This document shows positions 27,315 to 35,726 of a DNA stretch of 64,000 nt, one piece after another. The notes below the pieces were generated by a model. The model made no database searches. It saw only the letters and a program-made list of their open reading frames with translations, and was not told the DNA's origin. Both the position numbers and the translations under genes were made by a program. Within the stretch, counting starts at the first letter, position 1, and each line of letters starts with the position of its first letter. Source of the DNA: Saccharospirillum mangrovi (GTDB taxonomy: Bacteria; Pseudomonadota; Gammaproteobacteria; Pseudomonadales; Natronospirillaceae); contig NZ_CP031415.1 of the NCBI RefSeq assembly GCF_003367315.1, positions 1,920,001 to 1,984,000 on the forward strand. Direction: 5' to 3'.

Positions 27315-28244
27315 TTAAAGATCGCCAGCAACGCGCTTGCGAACCAGATCCGCCAGTTGCTCCGGCTGGAATTTCGATAAAAACGCATCGCAGCCGACTT
27401 TCTTAGTCATCGCCAGGTTAAAGTCACCCGACAAAGACGTATGCAGCGCTACAAACAGATTTTGCAGGCGGCTGTCGGCGCGTACCTCGGCGGTCAGACG
27501 GTAGCCATCCATGCGCGGCATTTCAGCGTCGGTGACCAGCATCAGCACGCGGTCTTCCAGCGGGCCGTCGGTTTCATCCGCCAGCCGGCGTAATAACTCC
27601 AACCCCTGTGCGCCGTCGGTGGCCTGGTGCACTTTCAAACCCATGGATTCGAATGTCACCCGCGCCTGGCCCAACGCCGTGTGGGAATCATCAACCATCA
27701 CCACTTCGCGGCCGCGAATCTGGTCGACCATCTCGTCGTCCAGGTAGCCATCGCGCAGATAGGCGTTCATCGGCACGATTTCCGACAACACCTTCTCCAC
27801 GTCGATGATCTCAACGATCTGGTCTTCATGGTGGGTAATGGCGGTCAGGTAATGGGAATGACCGGCACCGGCTGGCGGTGGCAGCACTTCTTCCCAGTTC
27901 AGGTTGACGATGCGATCAACACCGCCGACCACAAAGGCCTGAACGGTGGAGTTGTATTCGGTAACGATGATGGTGGAGTTTTCGTCGTGTTTGATCGGGC
28001 TCAGGCCAATGGCCATGCTCAGATCGACCACTGGCACCGACCGGCCGCGCAGGTAGACCACCCCAATCACCGCTGGATGCCGTTGCGGCATCATGGTGAG
28101 CTTGGGCAAACCCAGCACTTCCTGCACTTTGAACACGTTGATGGCGTAGATCTGGCGGCCTTTTAACCGGAACAACAGAATCTCAAGTCGATTCTGCCCC
28201 ACCAGATTGGTTCGGCTATCGACATTTTTCAGCACACTCGACAT
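27315..28244 (-). CDS. cheV: Chemotaxis coupling protein CheV
   Basis: A CheW-receiver fusion of 309 residues that couples chemoreceptors to CheA and adds adaptation by phosphorylation. The CheW part spans about residues 20-165 (EILLFRLKGRQIYAINVFKVQEV, VIGVVYLRGRSVPVVDL). The receiver part starts near 178 with VMVDDSHTALGQ, has the acceptor Asp in MLVTDAEMPRMDGY, and has the conserved Lys in CDAFLSKFQPEQL. No other chemotaxis gene lies in the window, as is common for cheV. It is monocistronic as far as can be seen. Confidence 0.95.
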   Translation of the reverse strand: MSSVLKNVDSRTNLVGQNRLEILLFRLKGRQIYAINVFKVQEVLGLPKLTMMPQRHPAVIGVVYLRGRSVPVVDLSMAIGLSPIKHDENSTIIVTEYNSTVQAFVVGGVDRIVNLNWEEVLPPPAGAGHSHYLTAITHHEDQIVEIIDVEKVLSEIVPMNAYLRDGYLDDEMVDQIRGREVVMVDDSHTALGQARVTFESMGLKVHQATDGAQGLELLRRLADETDGPLEDRVLMLVTDAEMPRMDGYRLTAEVRADSRLQNLFVALHTSLSGDFNLAMTKKVGCDAFLSKFQPEQLADLVRKRVAGDL

Positions 28245-28327
28245 CAGATACTCCGGTTATTCCGATTGGGGTAACAACCCACCCTGTCGTTATCGGCCAA
28301 GTTTAGTCGAGATTGACGAAATATGCG

Positions 28328-28852
28328 CTAGTTCACACAAACGCAGGTCGTTGCATCCAGATTGACGACCGAACCAGGGCGTGACAACGGCAGCCAATCG
28401 TCCACCAGACTGTTCGATTGGGCGCAGGTCAGCCCGCTGCTGTAGGCGCCCAGATAGCGGAGTTGGCCGTCGGCGCCGGTCAACGCGATCATCGGCCCGG
28501 GCGAGGCCGGCGGCAGCCCCGGCAGAGGCGTCGCCAGATTGGCGGCAATAAAGGGCGTGCCCAATTGGTACGGCTGATAGCCCAGCGCCAGGCCTTCTTC
28601 ACTCAAGGTGGAGGCGTGGCCGGCGGCCATAAAGCGGCATAAACAGCCGGTTGGCATCCAATGCAGCATCGCCGGGTGCGTCAGGTCGTCGCGACTGTCG
28701 ATCCATTCCTGCCAGTCGGCGCTCCAGCGCGACACGTCCGGTACCGTTCGACCCAACCAATTCAGATGAGTCTGGCGAAACCAGAGTGTTGCCAGTAACA
28801 CGACCAACACTGGCAACAGCCACCATAACCAGCGCCGATTACGCACCTTCAC
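28328..28852 (-). CDS. Membrane-anchored thioredoxin-like protein, possibly DUF6436
   Basis: A 174-residue protein with one N-terminal membrane segment (WLWWLLPVLVVLLATLWF) and a periplasmic part containing WMPTGCLCRF, PMIALTGADGQLRYLGAYSSG and a C-terminal CVCVN. The layout resembles short thioredoxin-fold proteins labelled DUF6436, but a standard CxxC site is absent and the Cys-x-Cys pairs are unusual. The gene overlaps the glutaredoxin-like gene upstream by 4 nt (ATGA), which suggests a joint redox role; that is inference. Confidence 0.65.
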   Translation of the reverse strand: MKVRNRRWLWWLLPVLVVLLATLWFRQTHLNWLGRTVPDVSRWSADWQEWIDSRDDLTHPAMLHWMPTGCLCRFMAAGHASTLSEEGLALGYQPYQLGTPFIAANLATPLPGLPPASPGPMIALTGADGQLRYLGAYSSGLTCAQSNSLVDDWLPLSRPGSVVNLDATTCVCVN

Positions 28853-29127
28853 GACTGATCACCGTTTTGAAGGTATTGCTGAACGTCGTCCGCCGTGAAC
28901 GGCCAGCCCAGATCGGTGTCGGTGCCGCCCGCCTTCAAAACCGGAATACGCACACCGTATTGATCAATCAGCGCATCGCTGCTGGCGATATCGACAACTT
29001 CCCAGCGCAATGCCAGCGCCTGCAACAAGGCCTCAGCCTGCTCGCACAGGTGGCAACCAGCGGTGCTGTACAGCGTTAAACGGGGTTCAGAGGTGGGCAA
29101 AGCTACAGCGGGATCAGAAGAAGACAC
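28849..29127 (-). CDS. Glutaredoxin-like protein (DUF836 type)
   Basis: A small thioredoxin-fold protein of about 92 residues with the active-site motif CHLCEQAEALL after LTLYSTAG, and the cis-proline region YGVRIPVLKAGG. It probably works as a thiol reductase or binds a redox partner. The start is uncertain: GTG at 29127 has GGAACGG just upstream, while TTG at 29139 is 12 nt further up in frame. An inverted repeat (29128-29154) covers this ribosome binding region. The end overlaps the following DUF6436-like gene by 4 nt. Confidence 0.78.
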   Translation of the reverse strand: MSSSDPAVALPTSEPRLTLYSTAGCHLCEQAEALLQALALRWEVVDIASSDALIDQYGVRIPVLKAGGTDTDLGWPFTADDVQQYLQNGDQS

Positions 29128-29154
29128 GGGCCGTTCCAATGGGAAAAACGGCCC
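29128..29154. repeat. Inverted repeat over the glutaredoxin translation start
   Basis: GGGCCGTT (29128-29135) and AACGGCCC (29147-29154) form an 8-bp stem with an 11-nt loop. In the minus-strand transcript the stem holds the ribosome binding region of the glutaredoxin gene, so it could shut off translation. It lacks a T tail and is not a typical terminator. Confidence 0.45.
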
Positions 29155-29222
29155 TATTGTAGAAATCCAAAAGCGCTTTACCAGCCGTTTTATCCGACTG
29201 GTGGCTGCAACCAGGCCTGTAG

Positions 29223-30311
29223 TCAGGCTTTGTTAGCGGAGTTGCTACCAGAGCCGGCTTTGTCAGTCGCTTCGCCGCCAAACAGCGACTCCAGGAACTG
29301 GCTCAGTTGACCGTCGTTGCGCGGGTGGTTGCTCAGTGCATCGACCAGGCCGAACTCGGAACCCAGGCTGTCCATCCAGCGTTGCTGGGCTTCCACCATG
29401 TCACGCGCGTATTGGCGCAACGGCTCCAGACCGCGCGGCAGGCTTTGGCCTTCGCCACCGGCTTGCTGATAAGCAGCCACACCCTTAGCTTCGACCGAAC
29501 GCAGGTGCAGGTTCATCGACGCCAGGCTGGTGCCTTCAATGCTCAACGCCTGCGCCTGCTGGAAGGCAACACCCAGATCGCCATCGTAGAATTCTTCCGC
29601 CAGATCACCGACTTCTTGCAGCAGTGCGGTCAGGTCTTCTTTTTCCTGATCGTTCAGATCGCCCTCAATGCGCAGATCGAACTGGCCGGATTCCACCTTG
29701 CCCCAGCTCAACGCCGACCAACCGTCGCCGGACGATTGTTCCGCCGCAGCCTCAGTGCGTTTGTCGACATAGATCGTCACCTTGTCGCCTTCGGCCGTGG
29801 TGACGTCCAATGAGAAGGTACGCTGTTCGTACTGGTACATGCTGATGCGGCGGTTGGCCGCGCCGGTTGCCGGGGCGCTATCTTCGCTGCGCGCCACCGG
29901 AGCGTTCAGATCGCGCAAGGCCAGTACGTCTTCCAGACGGCTGTAGGCGTCGTCAATCTTGCCTTTCAGCGCACCGTCCAGCTTGCCCATCGATTCAAGA
30001 ATGTCGCGCGCTTCCCCGAAACCTTTCTCGATGCCTTTTTCCGCGGCGGCCCACATCTTGTCCATTTCAGCATCGGACGCGCCACTGGACTGCGCCTGCG
30101 CCAAACGACCGCGCATGTAACCCCAAAGGTTATCGACCAGCTCATCGACATTGAAATTAGCCGCTGCGGACGATGACGCCGAACTTGCGTCGGTTTTCGC
30201 CGGCGCATTGACCGAACGGGCCACACCCGGTTCCGCTGGCTGCGACGAGCCGGACCGTTGGTAGCCATTAATGGTAGGTGTCAGACTCGACAGATTAGAC
30301 AGTGCATTCAT
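29223..30311 (-). CDS. DUF5610-type protein of unknown function
   Basis: A 362-residue Ala/Ser/Gly-rich protein without a signal peptide or membrane segment. It has a disordered, Ser-rich N-terminus, a helical part (FNVDELVDNLWGYMRGRLA), a beta-rich core (YQYEQRTFSLDVTTAEGDKVTIYVDKRT and LSWGKVESGQFDLRIEGDL) and a helical end. This matches the DUF5610 layout as I recall it, and its function is unknown. The ATG at 30311 has GGGAGGG 8 nt upstream; a longer form beginning at 30386 includes a CAGC/CTGREC stretch but no ribosome binding site. It is divergent from the LysR regulator. Confidence 0.65.
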   Translation of the reverse strand: MNALSNLSSLTPTINGYQRSGSSQPAEPGVARSVNAPAKTDASSASSSAAANFNVDELVDNLWGYMRGRLAQAQSSGASDAEMDKMWAAAEKGIEKGFGEARDILESMGKLDGALKGKIDDAYSRLEDVLALRDLNAPVARSEDSAPATGAANRRISMYQYEQRTFSLDVTTAEGDKVTIYVDKRTEAAAEQSSGDGWSALSWGKVESGQFDLRIEGDLNDQEKEDLTALLQEVGDLAEEFYDGDLGVAFQQAQALSIEGTSLASMNLHLRSVEAKGVAAYQQAGGEGQSLPRGLEPLRQYARDMVEAQQRWMDSLGSEFGLVDALSNHPRNDGQLSQFLESLFGGEATDKAGSGSNSANKA

Positions 30312-30513
30312 TGGGCATTCCCTCCCGGTACAACCGGCACATGCTTGAAGACCTGATATCCAATCTGCTAACGGCGGCTTTGCCACGAACTTGAGTGTGC
30401 TTTTGTAAAGCCGGGGATTATCAAAATTCCATCATCAATGGCGTTGGATTATTGAGGATAACGTCGTATGATCGCCGGGCTTCAGGCTCAACTCGACCGA
30501 TTAGAGGCCAGTC

Positions 30514-31422
30514 ATGGCGAGACTCGATTCGCTGATCATCTTTACCACCGTTGTCAAAGCCAACAATTTCACCAACGCCGCGCACCAATTGGGCTTAACG
30601 CCGTCGGCCGTCAGCAAGCAGATCAGCCTACTGGAAGACCGCCTCGGTGTGCGATTGTTGAACCGCACCACCCGCTCGGTCAGCCCGACCGAAGCCGGTC
30701 AGCTGTTCTTTAACCGTTGCAGTCGGATTCTCGAAGACCTCGAGGAAGCCGAGCACATGGTTAAAGACCTGGAGACATCGCCGCGCGGCACCTTACGCAT
30801 CACCGCCACGCCAACCTTCGGCCGCTCCATGCTGATGAAGATCTTCTCCAAGTTCCTGGAGCAGTACCCGGATGTGAATTTCGATCTGATTCTGGCCGAC
30901 AAAGGCCTGGATCTGGTGCGCGAAGGCATCGACCTCGCCATCCACCTCGGCTCGCTGCAAGACAGCCGTCTGGTCGCCCGCCCGGTCGCCAAACAGAAAG
31001 TGATTCTGACAGCGACGCAGGAATACCTCGACAAACACGGCCTGCCGCAACAATTGGGCGATCTGTACGATCACCACATGCTGATGGCATCGGGCATCGA
31101 CTTCGCCGAACCGCGTTGGATAAAACGCTTTTTGAAAGAAGCCGGTCTGCAAAACAAAGACCGCCGCTTCACGGTGAATGATCTTGATACGCTGGCCGAA
31201 GCCACCACCAACCACATGGGCATTACTGCCCTGCCGTATTACATGGTGCGCGAAGAACTAAGCAGCGGTCGCATGGTGCATGTGCTGCCAGACATCACCT
31301 TCCCCAGCCGTACCATTCACGTGGTGTACCCGGAAAACCGCTATCTCTCCGCCAAGAGCCGCGCCTTTGTCGATTTTATGGCGGCCTATTTTGAAGAACA
31401 CGATCTGGATAAAAACGGTTAA
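30514..31422 (+). CDS. LysR family transcriptional regulator
   Basis: A 302-residue regulator. The N-terminal winged helix-turn-helix is residues 3-62 (FTTVVKANNFTNAAHQLGLTPSAVSKQISLLEDRLGVRLLNRTTR in blocks). A periplasmic-binding-protein-like effector domain follows (LRITATPTFGRSMLMKIFSKF, ADKGLDLVREGIDLAIHLG). It is of the CrgA/AaeR-like subgroup that ends with FVDFMAAYF. The divergent neighbour is the DUF5610-type gene 202 bp away, which is the natural first candidate for its target. A perfect terminator palindrome follows. Confidence 0.9.
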   Translation: MARLDSLIIFTTVVKANNFTNAAHQLGLTPSAVSKQISLLEDRLGVRLLNRTTRSVSPTEAGQLFFNRCSRILEDLEEAEHMVKDLETSPRGTLRITATPTFGRSMLMKIFSKFLEQYPDVNFDLILADKGLDLVREGIDLAIHLGSLQDSRLVARPVAKQKVILTATQEYLDKHGLPQQLGDLYDHHMLMASGIDFAEPRWIKRFLKEAGLQNKDRRFTVNDLDTLAEATTNHMGITALPYYMVREELSSGRMVHVLPDITFPSRTIHVVYPENRYLSAKSRAFVDFMAAYFEEHDLDKNG

Positions 31423-31441
31423 TAGCGTTTCGATCATCCAC

Positions 31442-31469
31442 AAAAAAACGGCCAATTGGCCGTTTTTTT
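31442..31469. terminator. Bidirectional terminator between the LysR gene and the YajG-like gene
   Basis: AAACGGCC-AATT-GGCCGTTT sits within a run of A residues on one side and T residues on the other, so it is a perfect palindrome that can stop transcription on both strands between convergent genes. Confidence 0.9.
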
Positions 31470-31490
31470 TTGTTTGGGTGCTGCGCTGAA

Positions 31491-32069
31491 TTAGCGTAGG
31501 AAGCGATTCAATGCCGCGTCGCTGAACATCCGCTCAATGGCGTCATCGAAGGTTTCGGTCAGCATGGCTTCGTTTTCGGCTTCATCCGGGTAGCGGAAGA
31601 ATTCTTTGCTGCGCTGGGCGCGAAAGCTGTTGGCGAAGCTGGAATTGGCTTTGACGATTTCCACCGAGACTTCCGCCGCTACTTTGGCATCTTTGCGTGC
31701 AGCGTCGATGTCGTTCATCTGGTAGCTCAATTCTTCCAGTGTGACGGTCCATTCAAAGTCGGCGTTCATGTCGACCGCTTCAAAACCGGCCACTTCCAAT
31801 GCGCCGACAATCTGGTCTTCCAGTTGCTGGCGCAGATCGCCGGTGGCGGTAATGGCGGAGCTGTTTTCATACACACCACCGCGCTGACCGATCACACTGC
31901 TGCTGCGACCATCAACAACATCGACCCAGAAGGTACGACCGTTACCGGCCGGCAGGCTGTCAGCCGAGACCACCGGCTGGAAAGCGATTTGCTGCGGCGA
32001 TAACTGCGCACAGCCAGCAAGCAGTGCCAATACCGACAGCATCAATACCGGCTTAAAGACAGACTTCAT
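31491..32069 (-). CDS. YajG-like outer membrane lipoprotein
   Basis: A 192-residue lipoprotein with lipobox LAGC (Cys20) at the end of a signal peptide. The mature part resembles YajG: FWVDVVDGRSSSVIGQRGG, DLRQQLEDQIVGALEVAGFE and VTLEELSYQM. The family is uncharacterised. AAGGAG precedes the ATG. It follows yaaA by 33 nt on the same strand, and the terminator at 31442-31469 ends the unit. Function beyond envelope location is unknown. Confidence 0.82.
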   Translation of the reverse strand: MKSVFKPVLMLSVLALLAGCAQLSPQQIAFQPVVSADSLPAGNGRTFWVDVVDGRSSSVIGQRGGVYENSSAITATGDLRQQLEDQIVGALEVAGFEAVDMNADFEWTVTLEELSYQMNDIDAARKDAKVAAEVSVEIVKANSSFANSFRAQRSKEFFRYPDEAENEAMLTETFDDAIERMFSDAALNRFLR

Positions 32070-32102
32070 AATGGTTCTCCTTGTTGAGTTTTCAGTTTTG
32101 AA

Positions 32103-32909
32103 TCAAGCCGCTTGAGCATCGCGGCCTTGGTCGCGCAGAAACTGCCAGTGCGTGTCCGTTGAGCGGCGGGCATCAAAGGCGTAGCCGTCCACGGTAAAAC
32201 CTTTGAGATCGTCCACTCGACGGATGTCGTTGTCGAGCATGTAACGCACCATCATGCCGCGCGCCTTCTTGGCGAAGAAGGAAATCATCTTGTACTGGCC
32301 GTTTTTCCAGTCACGGAACTCCGGCACGATCACCGGCACCGACAACCGCTTCGGCTGGATGGCCTTAAAGTATTCGTTCGATGCCAGGTTGACCAGTGCA
32401 GGTGTCGCATTCGCGCGCATGTCTGCTGCCAGTGTTTCGGTCAGCGTGCCGCCCCACCATTGATACAGATTACTGCCGCGTTCGGTGCGCAACCGTGTGC
32501 CCATTTCCAGACGATACGGCAGGATGCGATCGAGCGGGCGCAGCAAACCGTACAGACCCGACAGGATGCGCACTCTATCCTGCGCCTTCGCCAGGCCGCG
32601 CTTGCCCAGGGTTTCGGCGTCAAGCCCGGTATAAACATCGCCTTTGAACGCCAGAATCGCCTGTTTGCTGGTGGCGTCGGTGAACGGCCATTGCCACTGG
32701 CTGAAGCGGTCGACATTCAGGGCGGCGAGTTTTTCGCTGAGCGACATCAGCGCACGCACGTCATTTACGCTGTAGCTGCGTAACACATCAATCAGTTCAG
32801 CCGCCTGGTCGGCAAAGCGAAAATCGGTGCTTTGATCGGTCACGGCCGGGGTTTCAAAATCCAGCGTTTTGGCCGGCGAAATCACCGCCATTAAGGGAGC
32901 TGTTGCCAA
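32103..32909 (-). CDS. yaaA: Peroxide stress protein YaaA
   Basis: A 268-residue member of the YaaA/DUF328 family that limits free iron and DNA damage under hydrogen peroxide stress in E. coli. The family start ISPAKTLDFETP is present, with RILSGLYGLLRPLDRILPYRLEMGT, LASNEYFKAI and ISFFAKKARGMMVRYM. An AGGAG sequence 6 nt before the TTG at 32909 supports that start; an ATG at residue 7 corresponds to the E. coli start but lacks a ribosome binding site. The gene is divergent from gloB with 52 nt between starts. Confidence 0.93.
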   Translation of the reverse strand: MATAPLMAVISPAKTLDFETPAVTDQSTDFRFADQAAELIDVLRSYSVNDVRALMSLSEKLAALNVDRFSQWQWPFTDATSKQAILAFKGDVYTGLDAETLGKRGLAKAQDRVRILSGLYGLLRPLDRILPYRLEMGTRLRTERGSNLYQWWGGTLTETLAADMRANATPALVNLASNEYFKAIQPKRLSVPVIVPEFRDWKNGQYKMISFFAKKARGMMVRYMLDNDIRRVDDLKGFTVDGYAFDARRSTDTHWQFLRDQGRDAQAA

Positions 32910-32961
32910 GTCTTTCTCCTGTCTCTAGGGTACGGCTCACACCTTCACAGCGGGCCACACC

Positions 32962-33735
32962 ATGCAAATTCTGAGAACCTATGTGCCGGACTCTTTCCAG
33001 AATTACAACCACCTGATTGTCTGCGACGCTCAGCGCGAGGCAGCCGCGGTCGATCCGTACGACGCCGAACACCTGCTGCAACTGGCCGAGCAACAGAATC
33101 TGTCTATCAGTGCCATCTGGATTACTCATGAACACGGCGACCATATTCGCCACGTTAATGAACTCAAGGCCGCGACCGGCGCCCGGGTTTATGCGCCGGC
33201 CGGCTGCGTCGGCAAGCTGGCCGCCGACATCTGGCTTGAAGACGGCGATAAGCTGAGCGTCGGTGATGAGCAAGCAACGTTCTGGTTTACCCCCGGCCAC
33301 ACGCCCGCGCACGGCATCTATTTCGTCGACCAGCAAGAACCGGCGCTGATTTGCGGCGATACCTTGTTCAATGCTGGCGTCGGCAACACCCGCTCCGGCA
33401 ATACCGACGTGTTGTTCGAGAGCATCGAACGCATCCGCCGCGACACGCCCCACCACACCCGCATTTACCCCGGCCACGATTACCTGCCCAACAACCTGAA
33501 TTTCGCGCTCAGCCTGCAACCGGAACTGGCGCCGGCCCTGGCCTTAAAAGCCGAGGCCGACTCGCAGACGCCCGACACCCGAACCGTCACGACCTTCGAG
33601 CAGGAACTGAGCTTCAATCTGTTTTTGCGCTTGGACGATGCGGACCTGGAGCAGGCATTGAGCGAACGCGGCCACTCGACCGGCAGCGCGCTGGAGCGCT
33701 TCAAAGCGCTGCGCACGCTGCGCGATCAGTGGTGA
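32962..33735 (+). CDS. gloB: Hydroxyacylglutathione hydrolase (glyoxalase II)
   Basis: The enzyme hydrolyses S-lactoylglutathione to lactate and glutathione, the second step of methylglyoxal detoxification. It is a metallo-beta-lactamase fold protein of 257 residues with the metal motif THEHGDH, FTPGHTPAHG and CGDTLFNAGVGN, and a C-terminal helical glutathione-binding part. It starts 52 nt from the divergent yaaA and ends exactly one base before the stop codon of the convergent tas gene, so the two termini abut with no spacer. This zero-gap arrangement leaves no room for a terminator between them. Confidence 0.94.
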   Translation: MQILRTYVPDSFQNYNHLIVCDAQREAAAVDPYDAEHLLQLAEQQNLSISAIWITHEHGDHIRHVNELKAATGARVYAPAGCVGKLAADIWLEDGDKLSVGDEQATFWFTPGHTPAHGIYFVDQQEPALICGDTLFNAGVGNTRSGNTDVLFESIERIRRDTPHHTRIYPGHDYLPNNLNFALSLQPELAPALALKAEADSQTPDTRTVTTFEQELSFNLFLRLDDADLEQALSERGHSTGSALERFKALRTLRDQW

Positions 33736-34770
33736 TCAGGGGCACGGATACGGATAGCGCTGATGTACGGCTTCAATATCAGCCAGTACCTCGGCGCTGA
33801 GCGTCAGACTGTGGCTATCGATATTGCTCTTCAGCTGTTCCAGATTGGTGGCGCCGATGATGTTCGCGGTCACGAATGGCCGGTCGTTGATGTACGACAG
33901 CGCCATCTGCGCCGGGTCAAGGCCGTGATCACGCGCCACTTGCACGTATTCGTCGGCCGCGGCAATACCGTTTGGGGTGTTGTAGCGCTGAAAGCGGTCG
34001 AACAAAGTCAGGCGTGCGCCCTCCGGCCTGGCACCGCCGCTGTATTTACCGCTCAGTCGGCCCATGGCTAACGGAGAATACGCCAGCAAACCGACGTCTT
34101 CGCGGTAGGCCATTTCTGCCAGACCGACTTCAAAACTGCGGTTCAACAGGCTGTACGGATTCTGGATTGAGTCGATACGCACCAGGCCTTCTTCACGCGA
34201 CAAGCGCAAATATTCCGACACACCCCAGGCGGTTTCGTTCGACACGCCAATACGCCGGACTTTGCCTTCGCGCACCAGTTCATCGCAGGCGCGCAGCGTT
34301 TCTTCAATGCTGATGACGTCTTCGTCTGACACGACGGTGTAACCCAGCTTGCCGAAACTGTTCACGCTGCGCTCCGGCCAGTGCAGTTGGTAAAGGTCGA
34401 TGTAATCGGTCTGCAACCGTTTCAGGCTGGCTTCGGCGGCTTGTTTGATCTGCTCGCGCGACAGCCGCGGCCCGCCACGAATGTCTTTGCGGGCACTTGG
34501 ACCGAGCGCCTTGGTCGCCAAAATCACTTCCTGACGACGGCCGGTTTTGGCAAACCAGGTGCCGATGTATTGCTCGGTACGGCCATAGGTTTCCGGCTTG
34601 GGTGGCACCGGATACATTTCAGCGGCGTCAAAGAAATTGATGTTGCGTTCGCGCGCGTAGTCCATTTGTTCGTGGGCTTGCGCTTCGGTGTTCTGTTCGC
34701 CCCAGGTCATGGTGCCCAGGCAGATTCGGGAGACTTCGAGGTCGGAACGACCCAAACGTCGATATTCCAT
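33736..34770 (-). CDS. tas: Aldo/keto reductase, Tas-like
   Basis: A 344-residue NADPH-dependent oxidoreductase with the (beta/alpha)8 fold. It resembles E. coli Tas closely: LGTMTWGEQNTEAQAHEQMDYA, the catalytic region FDAAEMYPVPPKPETYG with its Tyr, LHWPERSVNSFGKLGY (His), and IQNPYSLLNRSFEVGLAE. In Tas, a long helix-like region follows the first barrel strand, and it is present here too. The substrate is unknown. Its stop codon abuts that of gloB. Confidence 0.93.
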   Translation of the reverse strand: MEYRRLGRSDLEVSRICLGTMTWGEQNTEAQAHEQMDYARERNINFFDAAEMYPVPPKPETYGRTEQYIGTWFAKTGRRQEVILATKALGPSARKDIRGGPRLSREQIKQAAEASLKRLQTDYIDLYQLHWPERSVNSFGKLGYTVVSDEDVISIEETLRACDELVREGKVRRIGVSNETAWGVSEYLRLSREEGLVRIDSIQNPYSLLNRSFEVGLAEMAYREDVGLLAYSPLAMGRLSGKYSGGARPEGARLTLFDRFQRYNTPNGIAAADEYVQVARDHGLDPAQMALSYINDRPFVTANIIGATNLEQLKSNIDSHSLTLSAEVLADIEAVHQRYPYPCP

Positions 34771-34842
34771 GAAGACGGTACCTGCTAACTTGACATCGAA
34801 CCTCTATAATACGGGCTGATTTCACACAATTCGACGGACACC

Positions 34843-35178
34843 ATGTCACGCAGAAAGAAGACCCGGTCGCTGAAAGGCAAACTCAACGTTAAAACCGGCT
34901 CCAAAAAAGACTTCATCGCCCGCGGTGAAAAAGGCCAGATTCCAACGCACAATCGTTTGGCCAAACACAAGAAGCGGCAGAAATCGGCGTACCAGAAATA
35001 TCTGGAAGCCAACAACCTGACGGACTCCACCACGGGCACGCCACCGGCCGTTAAACCACCGCGTCTTTACCCGGCGGACACTGAAGAAGTTCGCTCAGAG
35101 GTCGATACCCTCGAAACCGATAAAGGCTTTGATGAACTGAGCGGCGATGAGCTGCTCGATCGTTTCGAAAGGTCCTGA
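34843..35178 (+). CDS. Lys/Arg-rich protein, possibly YihI-like
   Basis: A 111-residue protein. The first half is strongly basic (SRRKKTRSLKGKLNVKTG, KKRQKSAYQKYLEA) and presumably binds nucleic acid. The C-terminus, VDTLETDKGFDELSGDELLDRFERS, is similar in form to the ELLETDERLDALLERLE segment of YihI, the activator of the ribosome-assembly GTPase Der. I therefore suggest YihI-like, at low confidence, because the two proteins align only at the ends and this one is shorter (E. coli YihI has 169). It is the first gene of a plus-strand run, with the next start 3 nt after its stop codon. Confidence 0.5.
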   Translation: MSRRKKTRSLKGKLNVKTGSKKDFIARGEKGQIPTHNRLAKHKKRQKSAYQKYLEANNLTDSTTGTPPAVKPPRLYPADTEEVRSEVDTLETDKGFDELSGDELLDRFERS

Positions 35179-35180
35179 TC

Positions 35181-35726
35181 ATGCGTTTGCTTTGTATTTG
35201 GCTTCTGGCCGCCCTGCCCGCTCTGGTTGCCGCTGAGGATTTCGGCGAAGCCAGTTGGGGCGACAGCCCCGATGACGTGCGCAACGCCGAAACCCGGCCC
35301 AACCGTACGCCCATCGGCGAATTCGGCTACCTGATTTATGAAGCCGAGCTGCCCGATATTTACGTCACCCGCCTGGTGTATCAGTTCACCGACGGCCAGC
35401 TGACACAAGGCCGTTTCCTGTTCAAACCCAGCCCTGAAGCGCCGATGCAATCCTGGATCGATCAATTCGAACAGGTGCGTCACCTGATCAGCCGTCAGTA
35501 TGGCGAGCCGATGGCCGACGAGGTGCTGACGCCGGCGTCGGAATCCCGTCCTGAACGTCTGGACTGGGCCGAGGCATTGAGCGAAGACCGGCTGGTGCTG
35601 AAAACCCGTTGGCAGAACGATCGCACCGAACTGGTTCAGCAACTCGCCTGGGCCGGTGATCGTCCTTACCATCAAGTCATCTACCGCCCGCTGGCACCGG
35701 TGCATTCGGCCGACAGTCTGTTTTGA
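35181..35726 (+). CDS. Exported protein of unknown function
   Basis: A 181-residue protein with a clear Sec signal peptide (MRLLCIWLLAALPALVAA, cleavage after about residue 18). The mature part is acidic with a repeated beta-strand feel (FGYLIYEAEL, YVTRLVYQFTDGQLTQGRFLF) and a long charged segment around RPERLDWAEALSEDRLVLK. I do not recognise a family. It begins 2 nt after the YihI-like gene and ends overlapping the acyltransferase-like gene by 4 nt, so the three are likely co-transcribed and the last two translationally coupled. Confidence 0.72.
   Translation: MRLLCIWLLAALPALVAAEDFGEASWGDSPDDVRNAETRPNRTPIGEFGYLIYEAELPDIYVTRLVYQFTDGQLTQGRFLFKPSPEAPMQSWIDQFEQVRHLISRQYGEPMADEVLTPASESRPERLDWAEALSEDRLVLKTRWQNDRTELVQQLAWAGDRPYHQVIYRPLAPVHSADSLF

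Noticed and set aside
34790-34810. TTGACA and TATAAT before the YihI-like gene
   Set aside because: The two hexamers are only 9 nt apart, too close for a sigma70 promoter. TATAAT may serve as -10 with a different, poor -35.
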